DNA from: Desulfomonilaceae bacterium
GTDB taxonomy: Bacteria > Desulfobacterota > Desulfomonilia > Desulfomonilales > Desulfomonilaceae
NCBI GenBank assembly: GCA_031082285.1
Contig: JAVHLK010000019.1
Location: forward strand, 1 to 64,000
Reading direction: 5' to 3'
DNA length: 64,000 bases
The position numbers were made by a program, and so were the translations under genes. Below, one piece after another: positions 34,878 through 45,004 of this stretch (the first letter of the stretch is position 1; each line of letters begins with the position of its first letter). The notes beneath the pieces are model-generated. The model had not been told where the DNA came from. It worked only from the letters and a program-made list of their open reading frames with translations, and did not search any database.

Positions 34878-37800
34878 CTACGCGGAACCAACCGAGAAGC
34901 GTCGAGAAGGCGACGATCCGCGGCGGAACGCGAAATGATCTCTCACCTGTTCCATGAACGCTTCCAACCGCGTCTTTTCATTGGTTTTTTTCAGTCCGTC
35001 GTAAACCAGCGTCAGCATGGGCGTCCCCGGACGTTTTCTCAACTCTCGCAGAAGCGCCGCGGTCACCACGGTCCCGTACGAGCAGTTGAGCGTGATCAGA
35101 TTCAGGAGCCCGTCGGCTCCCTGATCGATATGGTCCAGGGCCGTCACGATTGGAGCGGTTATCCCCGCAGGCAGTTTGGTATGGGCATGCTCGGCGGCTG
35201 ATTTCCACATGTTGCGACCCATCAGGTCCAAAGGTTCCCGGAAGGCTCGTTTGATTGACGGAGAGCCCTTCACCCTAAATTCGGCAATCGCCAACAGCCC
35301 GTACAAGAAGCTCTTTCTCGCTGTCTCGAATGACAGGCCGTTCGTGAGCCCCCATGTGACGTCTCTCAGTGCTCCCAGCTTGACGCAATCGGAAAATGTG
35401 GGCGGCGGCAGCACCGTGGCGCCCAGTTTTTCTATCTCTCGGTACACGTCATTGTTGGCGAAGGGAACGACCCGCGTGTAGTAATCCCCGGTCACCGAGA
35501 CTATCGGCCCCGGTTCGGCATCGATCACCGGAACATTCGCGAGATCGTGGAACACCTCTTCCATGCCCTGCCGTACCCGACCGTTGCACACGGCTTGAAA
35601 CAGCTTGTCCCGACACCCTTGGTACACTTGCCCAATATTGATCTGAGCTTCGGCTCGCGGGCGAATCCGGAGAAACGCACGGAGCAATGCATCGTAAGCA
35701 TGCAGACTTTCCCAGGCCCTGAGAAACACCCGCTGCCTATTTCGGACGGACAGGCCGAAAGCCTGCAAGCCCTGATCGACCTCCCAGATGACTCCGATAC
35801 CGAGACCGAGGCTCTTTCTGACCTTGTCGATATACAGAGGATACTGCCCCAAACGGCACGCCGACGGGCCGAGAATGTAGAAGAGCGACCGTTCCGCCAC
35901 ATGAGGCGACACGGTCTGAGCCAGTTTGAGATAATCTCCGAGGATCAGCACGTAGGGATGGCACTCGCCTCCCACCAGATGCGGACGACCGAGCATTTCC
36001 GATTCGTGATCCGGCTGCGGGAGGACCTTCGCGTCGATGCCGACGGATTGAGCCGCCGCGGCGAACCCGTACGCGTGATCGCACATGTACGGCAAGTACA
36101 GAGTATCCGCAGTTCTGGTGCTCCGAACCTTCTCCCACGGCTTCTGATGCCGGACATTCCCCGTCGTCTCTCCCTCCCAGCCGCGCGGCGTCCCCGGGTC
36201 CCTTCCGGCAGCACGCGGAGAAGAGACGGGCACCGCGGCGGGCGCAGTTGACAACGAGGCCGTTTCCGTCAATACGTTGTCGTACTTCCGTCGCGATTCA
36301 CTCCGTCTTCCGATCCGCTCGAGAAATGCCTCGATTCTGGTGATCAAACCGGCCCTGGACGTGTGTTCGTCCATTTCCAGTACGAGCAGGGGTTTCGACC
36401 CCAGTTTGTCCCTGATGTGCCTCAATGTGAAGGGATCCGGGCCGCAACCAAAGAAGGTAATCATTATGGGGAACAGGCGCGGGTCCTGTGAGATGGCTGC
36501 AGCCGTTTGAATCATGCGGCCCTGATGCTTCCAATACACCCCCGGCTCGCCGGAGGTCATGGAGAGAGGATAAAGATCCGAAGGAAGCGCGCGTATCCCC
36601 AGTCTGGTAAAGATGCTTCCCAAGTTCATATTGAGAAACGCGTCGCTCGTATGATAAGGCTTGCCAAGCACAACCAGAGCCTGGTCGTCCTCGTCGAGGG
36701 CATTCAGGAATTCCGCACCCCATTGACGAATTCGGGCATCGAAGTCGGCCAGACTTTTCATCCCCTCTCTGAAGGCATCCGCTGCACGCGTGCGGGAGAA
36801 TCCCAGGTCTACGGCAAAGCGGACATGCTCCCGTCGGAAGGCGTCGGAATCGAGAGCAAAGCTTATGACCGGTTCCTTCCATTCTATGTCGAACGCACCC
36901 CGATAGAACTGGGAGGAGGCCTGGATGTAGGGACAATGTTCCAATGGCTCACCGCCGACTTCGGGCGGCTGCTCGTTCAAGATCGAGGGATAGAAGAGCG
37001 TTTGAACACCCGACTGAACCAGGTCGTCTATCTGGCCTGCCGGTGCTTTCATGGGAAGGCACGTTTCAACCCTGAGGAATCGTGATCCTTTCTCAAACTG
37101 TTTTCGCGTCGTACGAGGGGCAACTACAAGAGATATGCCGAGTTCCCGGCAGAATCCGTGCCAGAATGGGAACCATTCGTAAAACTGCGGAGAGCGAACC
37201 ATACCCCACACGACGGATCCTTCCCCTGGCGAGGCCCGGACGTAGTCATCCAGCAGGGAGATCCTTACGGCAAACGGGTCGGTACCGTTGCCGCCGGCGG
37301 ATACCCGGTGCTCCTGTTCCCATCGGTCGCACAGCCCTCCTTGAAACACGGTTCTTTCACGGACGCCGTACTTGAGGATACTGCACCGATTTGTACAGCC
37401 TTTACAGGTAAACTGCTCGGATGTAATCCGTTCGCGCTCCAGGGCGACGCGCCGACGCCGGCGAGCCTCTGTATCCCCGGTTTTCAATTGTTCCAAGGCC
37501 TTAAGTGCGGCTCCGAAGGCCCCGGAGACGGTGAAGAACTCCGGTACGCAAAACTCACGACCGGTCTGTTGTTCAAACGCGGCCTTCACCGCGGAGTTGC
37601 CCGCCACCCCGCCGAGGAAGAGAATTCGGTCACCCAACGGCTTGTTGTTCGCCACCCTCTCCAGATAGTTCTGCACGATGCTGATGCATACCCCGGCGGC
37701 AAGGTCATGCGAAGACGCCCCGTTATTCTGGTGGTGCACCAGGTCCGACTCCATGAACACCGTGCATTTGGTACCAAGGTCGGCAGGTGCGGCGGAAGAA

Positions 37801-39221
37801 AAGGCCGCGTCGGAGAAGCCTTGTCCCATGGGAAGATCGAGCCGTTGGGCCTGCGCCATGAGAAAGCTTCCGGTACCGGCCGCACACACCCGGTTCATCT
37901 CGAAGTCCCGCAACCCTTCCCGATCGAGCGAGATCCATTTGGAATCCTGCCCTCCGATTTCCACCACGGTATCCACTTCTGAAGAATAGCTCATCGCGGC
38001 TTTGGACTGTGCGCTGATTTCGTCGACGATCACATCGGCATCGAGAAGTCGTCCGACGAGATGCCGACCGCTCCCGGTGACGGAAACCGCGTCAAGTGTC
38101 GGCACGTCTCTTGTCAGCGCCTTGAGTACCCGATCGACCGAGTCGAAGGTACGTGATCTGGAAAGGAGGTATTCCCGTCTGATGATTTCTCCCCGTCCGT
38201 TTACGATGACTCCTTTCACGGAGACCGATCCTACGTCCAATCCAAGAACGAAGGGGGGATCGAGGCTCTCCGCGGGGGCTGTGTTCTTCAGTGAAGCGGG
38301 TTCTTGCCGGCACGACCCGTCCAACGGTGGGAAGCACGAAGTTGTCAAAGGAACGCGCATCGCCTTCCGAGCGCGATCAATGAGTTGGTTCAGCGAAGCG
38401 GGGCTCCCGTTCGCATATCGCTTGGCCAAGACGGCCGATCCCAGGGCCCCCAGAACTTTGAAGTGAGGCGGGATGACGACCTGCTCGGGGGACAGGCCGA
38501 GAAGTTGTCTGAACGCGTAAACCACCGCGGAGTTACTCATGACGCCGCCTTGCAGGGACACAAGGGGATTGATGGACTCTCCTTTGACCAGGGTCGCGAC
38601 ATAATTCCTGACCAGTGCAAATGCCAGCCCCAAGAGAATGTCCGGCAGCGGCGTACCTTCCTGGGCCTGATGGATCATGTCCGTCTTGGCGAACACAGAG
38701 CAGCGTCCGGCTATTGAAGCCGGAGTCGTGCTTTGAAGAGCCGTCGATCCAAATGATTCGACCGGCAAGCCCAGTCTTTCGGCTTGCTCGTCGAGAAACG
38801 CTCCGGTACCCGCCGCGCAGATCTCGTTCATGCGGAAGACGGGAACGCGGGGAATGTGGCTTCCAGGGCTGGGTTCGATGGTAATGAACTTGGAGTCCTG
38901 CCCCCCGATTTCAATTATGGTTCGTATATGTGGATTGACGCGGTGAGCACCGGTGGCGTGGGCCGTGATTTCGTTGATGGCCGGAAGTTTCAAAGCCGAG
39001 GATAGGAGATCTCGGCCGCTGCCCGTGACGAGAACGCCGGCCGTAACCGGATGAATACCGCATACGGCCTTGAGTTCCTCAACGGCTGCAATGAATTCTT
39101 TCAGCGGGCGTCCCCGCGTTCGTCGGTACACGGTGAGAGGCTCACCCACGCCCTCTTTCATCAATACAAGGTTAATGCTCACTGATCCACAATCGATCCC
39201 GAGATACCACTTCATGGTCAA
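34878..39221 (-). CDS. Fused double activator of 2-hydroxyacyl-CoA dehydratase type (BcrA/BadF + DUF2229)
   Basis: 1447-residue protein of the CoA-enzyme activase superfamily. Two ASKHA ATPase domains lie in tandem: residues about 4-265 (MKWYLGIDCGSVSINLVLMK, GGQDSKFI, NEICAAGTGAFLDEQAERLG) and about 320-590 (FVLGLDVGSVSVKGVIVNGR, GGQDSKWI, NRVCAAGTGSFLMAQAQRLD). Each carries the two cluster-ligating cysteines (CAAGTG and GRCSVF or GTKCTVF), so one chain could form the pseudo-dimer that normally needs two. The rest matches DUF2229 and COG3581-type regions, with a CKGCTNRC motif near residue 610. Such proteins use ATP to drive low-potential electron transfer to a dehydratase or related enzyme. 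No dehydratase gene is adjacent, so the client is unknown. Confidence 0.88.
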   Translation of the reverse strand: MTMKWYLGIDCGSVSINLVLMKEGVGEPLTVYRRTRGRPLKEFIAAVEELKAVCGIHPVTAGVLVTGSGRDLLSSALKLPAINEITAHATGAHRVNPHIRTIIEIGGQDSKFITIEPSPGSHIPRVPVFRMNEICAAGTGAFLDEQAERLGLPVESFGSTALQSTTPASIAGRCSVFAKTDMIHQAQEGTPLPDILLGLAFALVRNYVATLVKGESINPLVSLQGGVMSNSAVVYAFRQLLGLSPEQVVIPPHFKVLGALGSAVLAKRYANGSPASLNQLIDRARKAMRVPLTTSCFPPLDGSCRQEPASLKNTAPAESLDPPFVLGLDVGSVSVKGVIVNGRGEIIRREYLLSRSRTFDSVDRVLKALTRDVPTLDAVSVTGSGRHLVGRLLDADVIVDEISAQSKAAMSYSSEVDTVVEIGGQDSKWISLDREGLRDFEMNRVCAAGTGSFLMAQAQRLDLPMGQGFSDAAFSSAAPADLGTKCTVFMESDLVHHQNNGASSHDLAAGVCISIVQNYLERVANNKPLGDRILFLGGVAGNSAVKAAFEQQTGREFCVPEFFTVSGAFGAALKALEQLKTGDTEARRRRRVALERERITSEQFTCKGCTNRCSILKYGVRERTVFQGGLCDRWEQEHRVSAGGNGTDPFAVRISLLDDYVRASPGEGSVVWGMVRSPQFYEWFPFWHGFCRELGISLVVAPRTTRKQFEKGSRFLRVETCLPMKAPAGQIDDLVQSGVQTLFYPSILNEQPPEVGGEPLEHCPYIQASSQFYRGAFDIEWKEPVISFALDSDAFRREHVRFAVDLGFSRTRAADAFREGMKSLADFDARIRQWGAEFLNALDEDDQALVVLGKPYHTSDAFLNMNLGSIFTRLGIRALPSDLYPLSMTSGEPGVYWKHQGRMIQTAAAISQDPRLFPIMITFFGCGPDPFTLRHIRDKLGSKPLLVLEMDEHTSRAGLITRIEAFLERIGRRSESRRKYDNVLTETASLSTAPAAVPVSSPRAAGRDPGTPRGWEGETTGNVRHQKPWEKVRSTRTADTLYLPYMCDHAYGFAAAAQSVGIDAKVLPQPDHESEMLGRPHLVGGECHPYVLILGDYLKLAQTVSPHVAERSLFYILGPSACRLGQYPLYIDKVRKSLGLGIGVIWEVDQGLQAFGLSVRNRQRVFLRAWESLHAYDALLRAFLRIRPRAEAQINIGQVYQGCRDKLFQAVCNGRVRQGMEEVFHDLANVPVIDAEPGPIVSVTGDYYTRVVPFANNDVYREIEKLGATVLPPPTFSDCVKLGALRDVTWGLTNGLSFETARKSFLYGLLAIAEFRVKGSPSIKRAFREPLDLMGRNMWKSAAEHAHTKLPAGITAPIVTALDHIDQGADGLLNLITLNCSYGTVVTAALLRELRKRPGTPMLTLVYDGLKKTNEKTRLEAFMEQVRDHFAFRRGSSPSRRFSVGSA

Positions 39222-39400
39222 ATCCCCTCCCTGTGGATAGTCACAGCAATTTTAGACGAACCGGCCGGGACGGATGTTCATGCCCTCACTTGAGGCAACC
39301 GCGACTGAAAGCCGAAACGCTCCGGCCGGATCGGATTTCGAGGTCAGGTTCGTTCACTCGTGTAGTGACATTCGGCTCTCAAAGACAATGGGAGCCCATG

Positions 39401-40336
39401 CTACAGTGCGCGAAGAAATTCCGGCCTCAGTTTTCGTTCGTCTCGTGATTCGATGACCCGGTCGATGGCACGAAGGATTTGTGCCTTGTCTTCCGGGAGA
39501 GTCGCCTTTATCGGCAAGTAGTTTGACGCGTGATTTGATCTGAATACGCAATGGGTGAAAGATGACTCATTGACCATGATCCTCAGCTCGTTAATCAGGC
39601 CGAAGGGATCCGGAAGTCTGAACCTTCCCTGCACATATTCTTCGTGGAGAGGCGTCCCCGGGACGACCATGACGCTCAGCGCGCCGACATAGTCGGGATC
39701 CATGTCCGTCAGGATCCGAGCGGTTTCCCGAGCATGTTTTTCGCCGGCTTCAACACCCCCGATACCGAGCAGCACGGTCACCGAGAGGAGGATCCCCGCT
39801 TCCTTCACCTTGTGTGCCGCTTGGACCAGCTGATCGTAGGTCGCCCCCTTGCAGATCTTCTCCAATAGTTCCGAGTCGCCCGTTTCCACTCCCAAATAGA
39901 TTATTCCAAGCTTTCGCTCCTTGAGAGCCTTAAGATCTTCGAGAGACTTCTTTTGGATGTTGCCCGCGTTGGCATAGACTCCTATCCGTTCCACCGACGG
40001 TATGTACTCGTTCACGGCTTCCACTATCTCCAGCAAACGCCGCTGAGGGATGCACAGAGCATCTCCGTCCGCCAAGAACACCCGGTCCACGGGCCCCATG
40101 TAGCGCACTTCCTCGAGGTCGCGACGAATCTCGTCAATGCCGCGAATGGCAAAACGCTTGTCCCGGTAGCTTCCACAAAAGGTACATTTGTTGTGGTTGC
40201 ACCCCACGGTTGCCTGAATAATCAGGCTTTGAGCTTCACTTGGAGGTCGATAGATGGATCCAATGTATCTCACGGTACTTTCCTTCACTGCCGGCCGATG
40301 TGCGACGAAGTCAACACGTGCCGTGTCGGCCGCCAT
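39401..40336 (-). CDS. Radical SAM protein (variant C-x4-C-x2-C)
   Basis: 311-residue radical SAM enzyme, start ATG at 40336, 11 bases after the stop of the lipoprotein gene. The cluster motif reads ATVGCNHNKCTFCGSYRDKR, i.e. C-x4-C-x2-C rather than the usual C-x3-C-x2-C; I recall this as a regular feature of a COG1032/COG0731-related subfamily. RVFLADGDALCIPQRRLLEI, GIIYLGVETGDSELLEKICK and LLGIGGVEAGEKHARETARI follow the TIM-barrel order, with G-V-E-x-G at the SAM site. No C-terminal extra cluster is apparent. The upstream extension of the open frame to 40555 runs over the lipoprotein gene and is rejected. Confidence 0.85.
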   Translation of the reverse strand: MAADTARVDFVAHRPAVKESTVRYIGSIYRPPSEAQSLIIQATVGCNHNKCTFCGSYRDKRFAIRGIDEIRRDLEEVRYMGPVDRVFLADGDALCIPQRRLLEIVEAVNEYIPSVERIGVYANAGNIQKKSLEDLKALKERKLGIIYLGVETGDSELLEKICKGATYDQLVQAAHKVKEAGILLSVTVLLGIGGVEAGEKHARETARILTDMDPDYVGALSVMVVPGTPLHEEYVQGRFRLPDPFGLINELRIMVNESSFTHCVFRSNHASNYLPIKATLPEDKAQILRAIDRVIESRDERKLRPEFLRAL

Positions 40337-40347
40337 ACGCGGTGAGG

Positions 40348-40956
40348 TCACAAATACTTGATGTCCTCGTTGACAAATCTTTCGAACTTCTCCCGAGCGG
40401 ATGGGATGACGTCTCCATCGGCTCTCAAAAGAATATAATATATATATGGGTCGCCTTGCACCAGATACAAGACCTTTTGCTGGGGAATGACGGGCCCGTG
40501 CAGCACTCGTATCGTTTCTCCGGTCACCGGGTCCTCCATCTTTGCCGAGGTCCATCCTTCGGGTATTGACGTGGAATCGGTCGCGGAGTTGTTCTCAACG
40601 CGCTTTCGTTTCCGGATATATTTGGTCCGAAAAACCACCCTGTATGCATTCTTAGCACCGACTTTCACGTATTCCTCTCTGTCTCCGGGCCTGATAATTT
40701 CTCCGCCCGGAAACAGAGAACGGTAGTGGACCGCCAAATGTTCAACCGGCTTGGAAACCCCGGTTTTTCTCACTTCTACGAATGCACTGTCGTCGGAATT
40801 GCCGAATCTTGCGGTGGAATCATCCTCATAGATCAGAGGGTACGGGCTCGCGGTAATCTCGTTCAACCCTCGAGATCCGAGGCAGCTCGTCAGCAGCAGC
40901 GTCAAGGCAAGAAGCACAACACATCTCGGGACGATCATCGATGCATATCCGCCCAT
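40348..40956 (-). CDS. Putative lipoprotein
   Basis: 202-residue protein with a lipoprotein signal peptide ending in the lipobox LTSC (VVLLALTLLLTSCLGSRGLN). The residue after the cysteine is Leu, so outer-membrane retention is likely if Lol rules apply. The mature part contains no recognised domain; TGETIRVLHGPVIPQQKVLY and YIYYILLRADGDVIPSAREK look like beta-rich stretches. It lies between a larger lipoprotein gene and the radical SAM gene on one strand. Confidence 0.7.
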   Translation of the reverse strand: MGGYASMIVPRCVVLLALTLLLTSCLGSRGLNEITASPYPLIYEDDSTARFGNSDDSAFVEVRKTGVSKPVEHLAVHYRSLFPGGEIIRPGDREEYVKVGAKNAYRVVFRTKYIRKRKRVENNSATDSTSIPEGWTSAKMEDPVTGETIRVLHGPVIPQQKVLYLVQGDPYIYYILLRADGDVIPSAREKFERFVNEDIKYL

Positions 40957-40992
40957 CAGGTGCTCCGTTCACTGGCCACCGACCACGCGAAA

Positions 40993-42978
40993 TTACTTGC
41001 GAACATATTGCCCCGGATCCGCGACGCTCGCGGTATCCCGCCGCGAAATGTTCGAGACATTGATTTTCAACGCGGGATGGTCCAGGTGGTGAGGAGCGGG
41101 CTCGTTTCGCATCAGGTTTCGAACGTTGGCTCTGAACTTTGCGGGATCGACTTCGGCATCCTGCAGATCGAGAACGGTTTTGAGCGTTTCGCGTCGACTG
41201 ATCCTCAGGCTGTTGTCCTCCGGTCGAGACTTTACGGCCTCAGTGAAATCGTCCACAACTGCAAGCAGTTTCCGCTCCAGTTCCTTCTGGAAGCGGTCGA
41301 TTGCCTTGAGCAGTACGTCGATACGGTCGGCGGCCTTTGTAGAGCCGCTCCTCAGCAGCGCGGTATCGCTGCGCGTCAGTCTCCCTCGCTGCTCCAATCT
41401 GCTGAACAGTTCCCGGATGTCTTCCTTTCCAAAATGCTCGAAATCGTTCTTGATCCTTTTGAGGTCGTCTTCCACGAGTTTCATTCGGGCCAGAGCCCTG
41501 AGTTCACGAACCGCCGGATACCGCGGCTCCTGAGCAAGGATCTTGTTGTATTGACTCAATGCTTTCGTTTCGACTCCGGCAAGCTGCAGGGTCAATCCCA
41601 TAAATAACCTTGCATCGAGATCTCCTTCGTTGCGTCCAAGTGTGGCATCCAAATCGCTTGCCGCCCTGGCAAGAAGCGTCTCACGATCGATGTCGTCTTT
41701 GGGCTTGGCCATGGCCATTGCCAGAAATGCAAGTCCTCTGTTGAACGTGCTCTGTTCCACGAACTTCCGAAATTGCGATGGGTCGTCGACCGATTCATGC
41801 AAATGCTGCAGCAACCTGTAGGACTTCACGGCGGCCTCCAGATTGCCCTTTTTCTGCAATTCCACCCCGTCGGCCAACGCCCGTCGGAAGCAGCTCAAGA
41901 TATCGTAATCCAGTGATTTTTCAGCCTCGGCGGAAAACTGGTTGTTGTTCCGATCTTGAACGGTCACCCGCAGGCGGAACTCGGTTCCGAGGGAGCCGCC
42001 GGCCGGCGTCGATGGTACCTGAAGCTTGAGCACCGTTCCTTCGGGACGTATCTCAGGTTTGGCTGCAGGATCGTCGGACGCATCTTCCATGGGTACGAGC
42101 AGTTCTCTTCCGTCCCTAATTCCGACCAGGTGGGTCTCAACCCGAACCGGCTCCGAGTCGGATTTCACCGTAAAGGAAACATAGCTCTGTTGAAGCGGAC
42201 ACACGGACTCAATCGCGGTCTCGCCCTGAGGATCTTCAGTGATCTTGATGTTGCCGATCCGTCCTTTGGTTCCCTTGAAGTCGTGGGAAACCGGGGGCTC
42301 GACAAATTTGACGATCCTGCGGTACGGGAAAAAGTTGTACCCGTCTTTTTTCGGTATGAGCTTGAAAAAGCCTTCAGCGGGAATTTCGATTGCGAACCTT
42401 CCATCTTGTCCTGACCGTGCCGTGTGGAGCGGTTTGTCCTCGTCCAATTTCGACAATTCCAGTTCAGCATCCGGCAGAACGGCGCCGTCGCCGGAGGTCA
42501 GGTGTCCTTCGATGGTATTTGCGACACGGAAGGCAGTGGTCGCGATCTTTTCCTGATTGTCGACGAGCATTTTGGCCGAGACCTTGTATTGCCCGGCGTC
42601 AAGCTTCTTAACGACGCGTTCGCCGGTGCCCAGTGGGGCTCCCTGCTTGATGGCGGCACCGTGGTACAGCGTCCAAGTCACCTTGGGCTTGACCGTCCCC
42701 GGAGGACTCGGCACAACCGCTTTGGCTTCAAACACAATTTCCTGCCCGACCGGGTGAACCGAGTTTCTTTGAGGAGAAACCAGAGTAAGCTCGATCTTAT
42801 CGGCCCGACCTTTTCGCTCGGCCATCGCTTTCTTTGCCCGGCCTTCCTCCGAGGACATGACATCCTTTAACGTGTCGGGAACTTTCCGTTCGATCATTTC
42901 CTTGGGATCGCAGCCTGTGAGGATGAGCACGACAACCGTCAACGAAACGGGTACCAGGTATCGTAAGTACATTTTCAT
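40993..42978 (-). CDS. Lipoprotein with carboxypeptidase-regulatory-like and TPR-like regions
   Basis: 661-residue envelope lipoprotein starting at the ATG at 42978, with GGGAG upstream and a lipobox LTGC (VSLTVVVLILTGCDPKEMIE). Residues about 60-150 look like a beta-sandwich (HPVGQEIVFEAKAVVPSPPG). A carboxypeptidase-regulatory-like domain follows (IEGHLTSGDGAVLPDAELEL, SGQDGRFAIEIPAEGFFKLI). Residues about 370-500 form TPR-like helical repeats (AVKSYRLLQHLHESVDDPSQ, ALSQYNKILAQEPRYPAVRE). The C-terminal 150 residues are helical and charged. The aspartate after the lipid cysteine would favour inner-membrane retention under the E. coli rule. Function unknown. Confidence 0.75.
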   Translation of the reverse strand: MKMYLRYLVPVSLTVVVLILTGCDPKEMIERKVPDTLKDVMSSEEGRAKKAMAERKGRADKIELTLVSPQRNSVHPVGQEIVFEAKAVVPSPPGTVKPKVTWTLYHGAAIKQGAPLGTGERVVKKLDAGQYKVSAKMLVDNQEKIATTAFRVANTIEGHLTSGDGAVLPDAELELSKLDEDKPLHTARSGQDGRFAIEIPAEGFFKLIPKKDGYNFFPYRRIVKFVEPPVSHDFKGTKGRIGNIKITEDPQGETAIESVCPLQQSYVSFTVKSDSEPVRVETHLVGIRDGRELLVPMEDASDDPAAKPEIRPEGTVLKLQVPSTPAGGSLGTEFRLRVTVQDRNNNQFSAEAEKSLDYDILSCFRRALADGVELQKKGNLEAAVKSYRLLQHLHESVDDPSQFRKFVEQSTFNRGLAFLAMAMAKPKDDIDRETLLARAASDLDATLGRNEGDLDARLFMGLTLQLAGVETKALSQYNKILAQEPRYPAVRELRALARMKLVEDDLKRIKNDFEHFGKEDIRELFSRLEQRGRLTRSDTALLRSGSTKAADRIDVLLKAIDRFQKELERKLLAVVDDFTEAVKSRPEDNSLRISRRETLKTVLDLQDAEVDPAKFRANVRNLMRNEPAPHHLDHPALKINVSNISRRDTASVADPGQYVRK

Positions 42979-43182
42979 GAAACTCCCGCCAAAGAATGCT
43001 CGCACGGGCGGCCCTCGCCCGGTCCTTCCGTCCGTATCCAACCAAAGATTACAATGCCTTTCGGTCATCCGTCAAGGCGTCAGTTTAGTACGGGGCGGGC
43101 GTATGTTCAGATCACGACGGATCCGTACCACAAGGTCCGCCTTTCATTCGGTTCGCCGGGACGACGCGGCCGGCCCGGACGC

Positions 43183-43656
43183 TCACATTGCGTCCATCAC
43201 CCATTTGACTTGATGCAAGGACAGCAGTATCGCCATCAAGACCACCACGACGACGGACGCAATAACGAGGAACTCGGGCAGTACGGAGAACTTTGCCTCC
43301 CCTCGGTTGATGTGCCTCCTTACCGAGAGGAAACGCGCTCCCGATATCACCATGGTCACACCGGCCAAGAGAAACGCGAGGAAACTGAGATAGAGAATCG
43401 TGGCGTGCGAAGCCGTATGAGTACTGATTTTCTCCAAATGGAGAATGTGCCGAATGAAAATTTCAAAGCGTTCCATGACAAAGCCGAAAGCGAGAAGCCC
43501 GATACTCGTTCGTGACCATGACAAGAAGGTTCTCTCATTCGCCATATGGGTGCGTTGCCATGCCAAGAGGGTCCGGTCGTCCGACATGATATGAGGCGGT
43601 CGTGACTGCCCGCTTTCGTATTGGACGCGAGTGACCTGATCCGTATGATTTGTCAT
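43183..43656 (-). CDS. DUF202-family membrane protein
   Basis: 157-residue protein starting at the ATG at 43656 with GGGGAGG upstream. The motif DDRTLLAWQRTHMANERTFL followed by SWSRTSIGLLAFGFVMERFE is the DUF202/YidH signature, leading into the first membrane segment. Two further membrane helices follow (YLSFLAFLLAGVTMVISG and EFLVIASVVVVVLMAILLSL). Members are small inner-membrane proteins of unknown function. The first segment is interrupted by an unusual duplicated R-T pattern, AWQRTHMANERTFLSWSRTS. Confidence 0.83.
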   Translation of the reverse strand: MTNHTDQVTRVQYESGQSRPPHIMSDDRTLLAWQRTHMANERTFLSWSRTSIGLLAFGFVMERFEIFIRHILHLEKISTHTASHATILYLSFLAFLLAGVTMVISGARFLSVRRHINRGEAKFSVLPEFLVIASVVVVVLMAILLSLHQVKWVMDAM

Positions 43657-43848
43657 CGTAGCCGCCTCCCCTGACGCAACCGGTACTTCGCAGGTTTGCC
43701 TTGAATCCATCGTATCATACCCACTATGATGTCTCCAACGGCGCGTTTCCGTCCAAGAGCACGTACAAACGCACCCCCTACTCGTGATATGTGATACTCA
43801 CCATGCGAGCCCGACAGCCCGCCGGCCTCCGCATGGTTAGGAGCACCC

Positions 43849-44805
43849 GTGAGGCTTGAGTACCAGATCGTCATCGCCTTCGCGTTGGATATGTTGATCG
43901 GGGATCCCAGGCGGATTCCGCACCCGGTCCGCCTCATTGGACGTATGGCCGAGCGGCTGGAATCTCCTTTGAGACGGAACTTCGCGGACCCCAAAACCGC
44001 GGGCGTGCTCGCGGCCGTACTGGTCATAGGAATTACCGCGTCGGCAACCGCATTGATCCTTCTTGGGGCCTATGCCGTGCACGAGATCGTCGGCACGGTC
44101 GTCTCCATCCTTTTGCTCTACACCGGTCTCGCGGCCAGGGACATGATCGACCACAGTTCCGACGTGCAGAGAGCTCTTGAATCAGGCGACCGTGCAGAAG
44201 CTGCGCTTAGGGTCGGCATGATTTGCGGCAGGGACACCGACCGGTTGGACGAACCGGGAATGGTAAGGGCTACGGTGGAAAGCGTGGCCGAGAACGTGGT
44301 GGACGGAGTCACCGCGCCGTTGTTTTTTGCCGCGTTGGGCGGTCCCATCGGTATCATGATCTACAAGGCGATCAACACGCTGGACTCAACCTTCGGGTAC
44401 AAGAACGAAAAGTATATCCGGTTTGGATGGGCCTCTGCAAGACTCGACGACATCGCGAACTTCGTGCCCGCCCGCGTGACCGCCTGTCTTGTTCCAATAG
44501 CGGCGTTTTTCCTTGGCATGAGGCCGGCAGCATCGCTCACCGTTTACTTGAGGGACCGGCACAAGCATCCCAGCCCGAACTCCGGACACACCGAGGCGGC
44601 ATTTGCCGGTGCATTGGGCATGGTGTTGGGCGGACTCGGCTACTACGGAGGGGTCCCCTCGCAAAAGCCCACCCTGGGAGATCCCATTGTTCCGGCCTCG
44701 TCCTCTTGTATCGGCCGGGCGAACCGGCTCATGGTTGTGACGGTCATCCTGGTCCTGGCCGTGTACCTGGCGGTGAGAGCCCTGTGCGTCGCTGCGTTTG
44801 GATGA
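43849..44805 (+). CDS. cbiB: Adenosylcobinamide-phosphate synthase
   Basis: CbiB/CobD family membrane enzyme of 318 residues that attaches aminopropanol (or its phosphate) to adenosylcobyric acid in cobalamin synthesis. It starts at a GTG (43849) with GGAG upstream. Diagnostic sequence: LDMLIGDPRRIPHPVRLIGR at the N-terminus, then RDTDRLDEPGMVRATVESVA, ENVVDGVTAPLFFAALGGPI, NTLDSTFGYKNEKYIRFG and DRHKHPSPNSGHTEAAFAGA. Four to five membrane segments are predicted. No other corrin gene is adjacent and no cobalamin riboswitch was recognised upstream. The window also encodes a likely B12-dependent radical SAM enzyme (50392-52020). Confidence 0.95.
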   Translation: MRLEYQIVIAFALDMLIGDPRRIPHPVRLIGRMAERLESPLRRNFADPKTAGVLAAVLVIGITASATALILLGAYAVHEIVGTVVSILLLYTGLAARDMIDHSSDVQRALESGDRAEAALRVGMICGRDTDRLDEPGMVRATVESVAENVVDGVTAPLFFAALGGPIGIMIYKAINTLDSTFGYKNEKYIRFGWASARLDDIANFVPARVTACLVPIAAFFLGMRPAASLTVYLRDRHKHPSPNSGHTEAAFAGALGMVLGGLGYYGGVPSQKPTLGDPIVPASSSCIGRANRLMVVTVILVLAVYLAVRALCVAAFG

Positions 44806-44912
44806 CCGATGCCCGTGCCGCGGCCGACGTGCCGCCCCGTCCGTGAACCGCAGGCTTGATGAGGTGCGGGAAGGTGACCGCACCATTCGGGGAATTGTCC
44901 CGCGAGGCATTG

Positions 44913-44931
44913 TCCCGCGTTTCGCGCGGGA
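44913..44931. repeat. 19-bp palindrome, copy of a dispersed family
   Basis: TCCCGCG-TTTCG-CGCGGGA, same arms as at 6300, 24659 and 48730. An additional left half-copy lies 15 bases upstream. Confidence 0.75.
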
Positions 44932-45004
44932 ACCCTGCCGATTCCGGGTGGAGGGAAGGCTCCCTGCTTCATTCCTGCGCGGCGGCGCTTCCGAGTCATT
45001 TCAG

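Noticed and set aside
43711-43848. Cobalamin riboswitch upstream of cbiB
   Set aside because: The region is only about 140 bases long and no B12-box (GCCACTG-like) sequence was seen.
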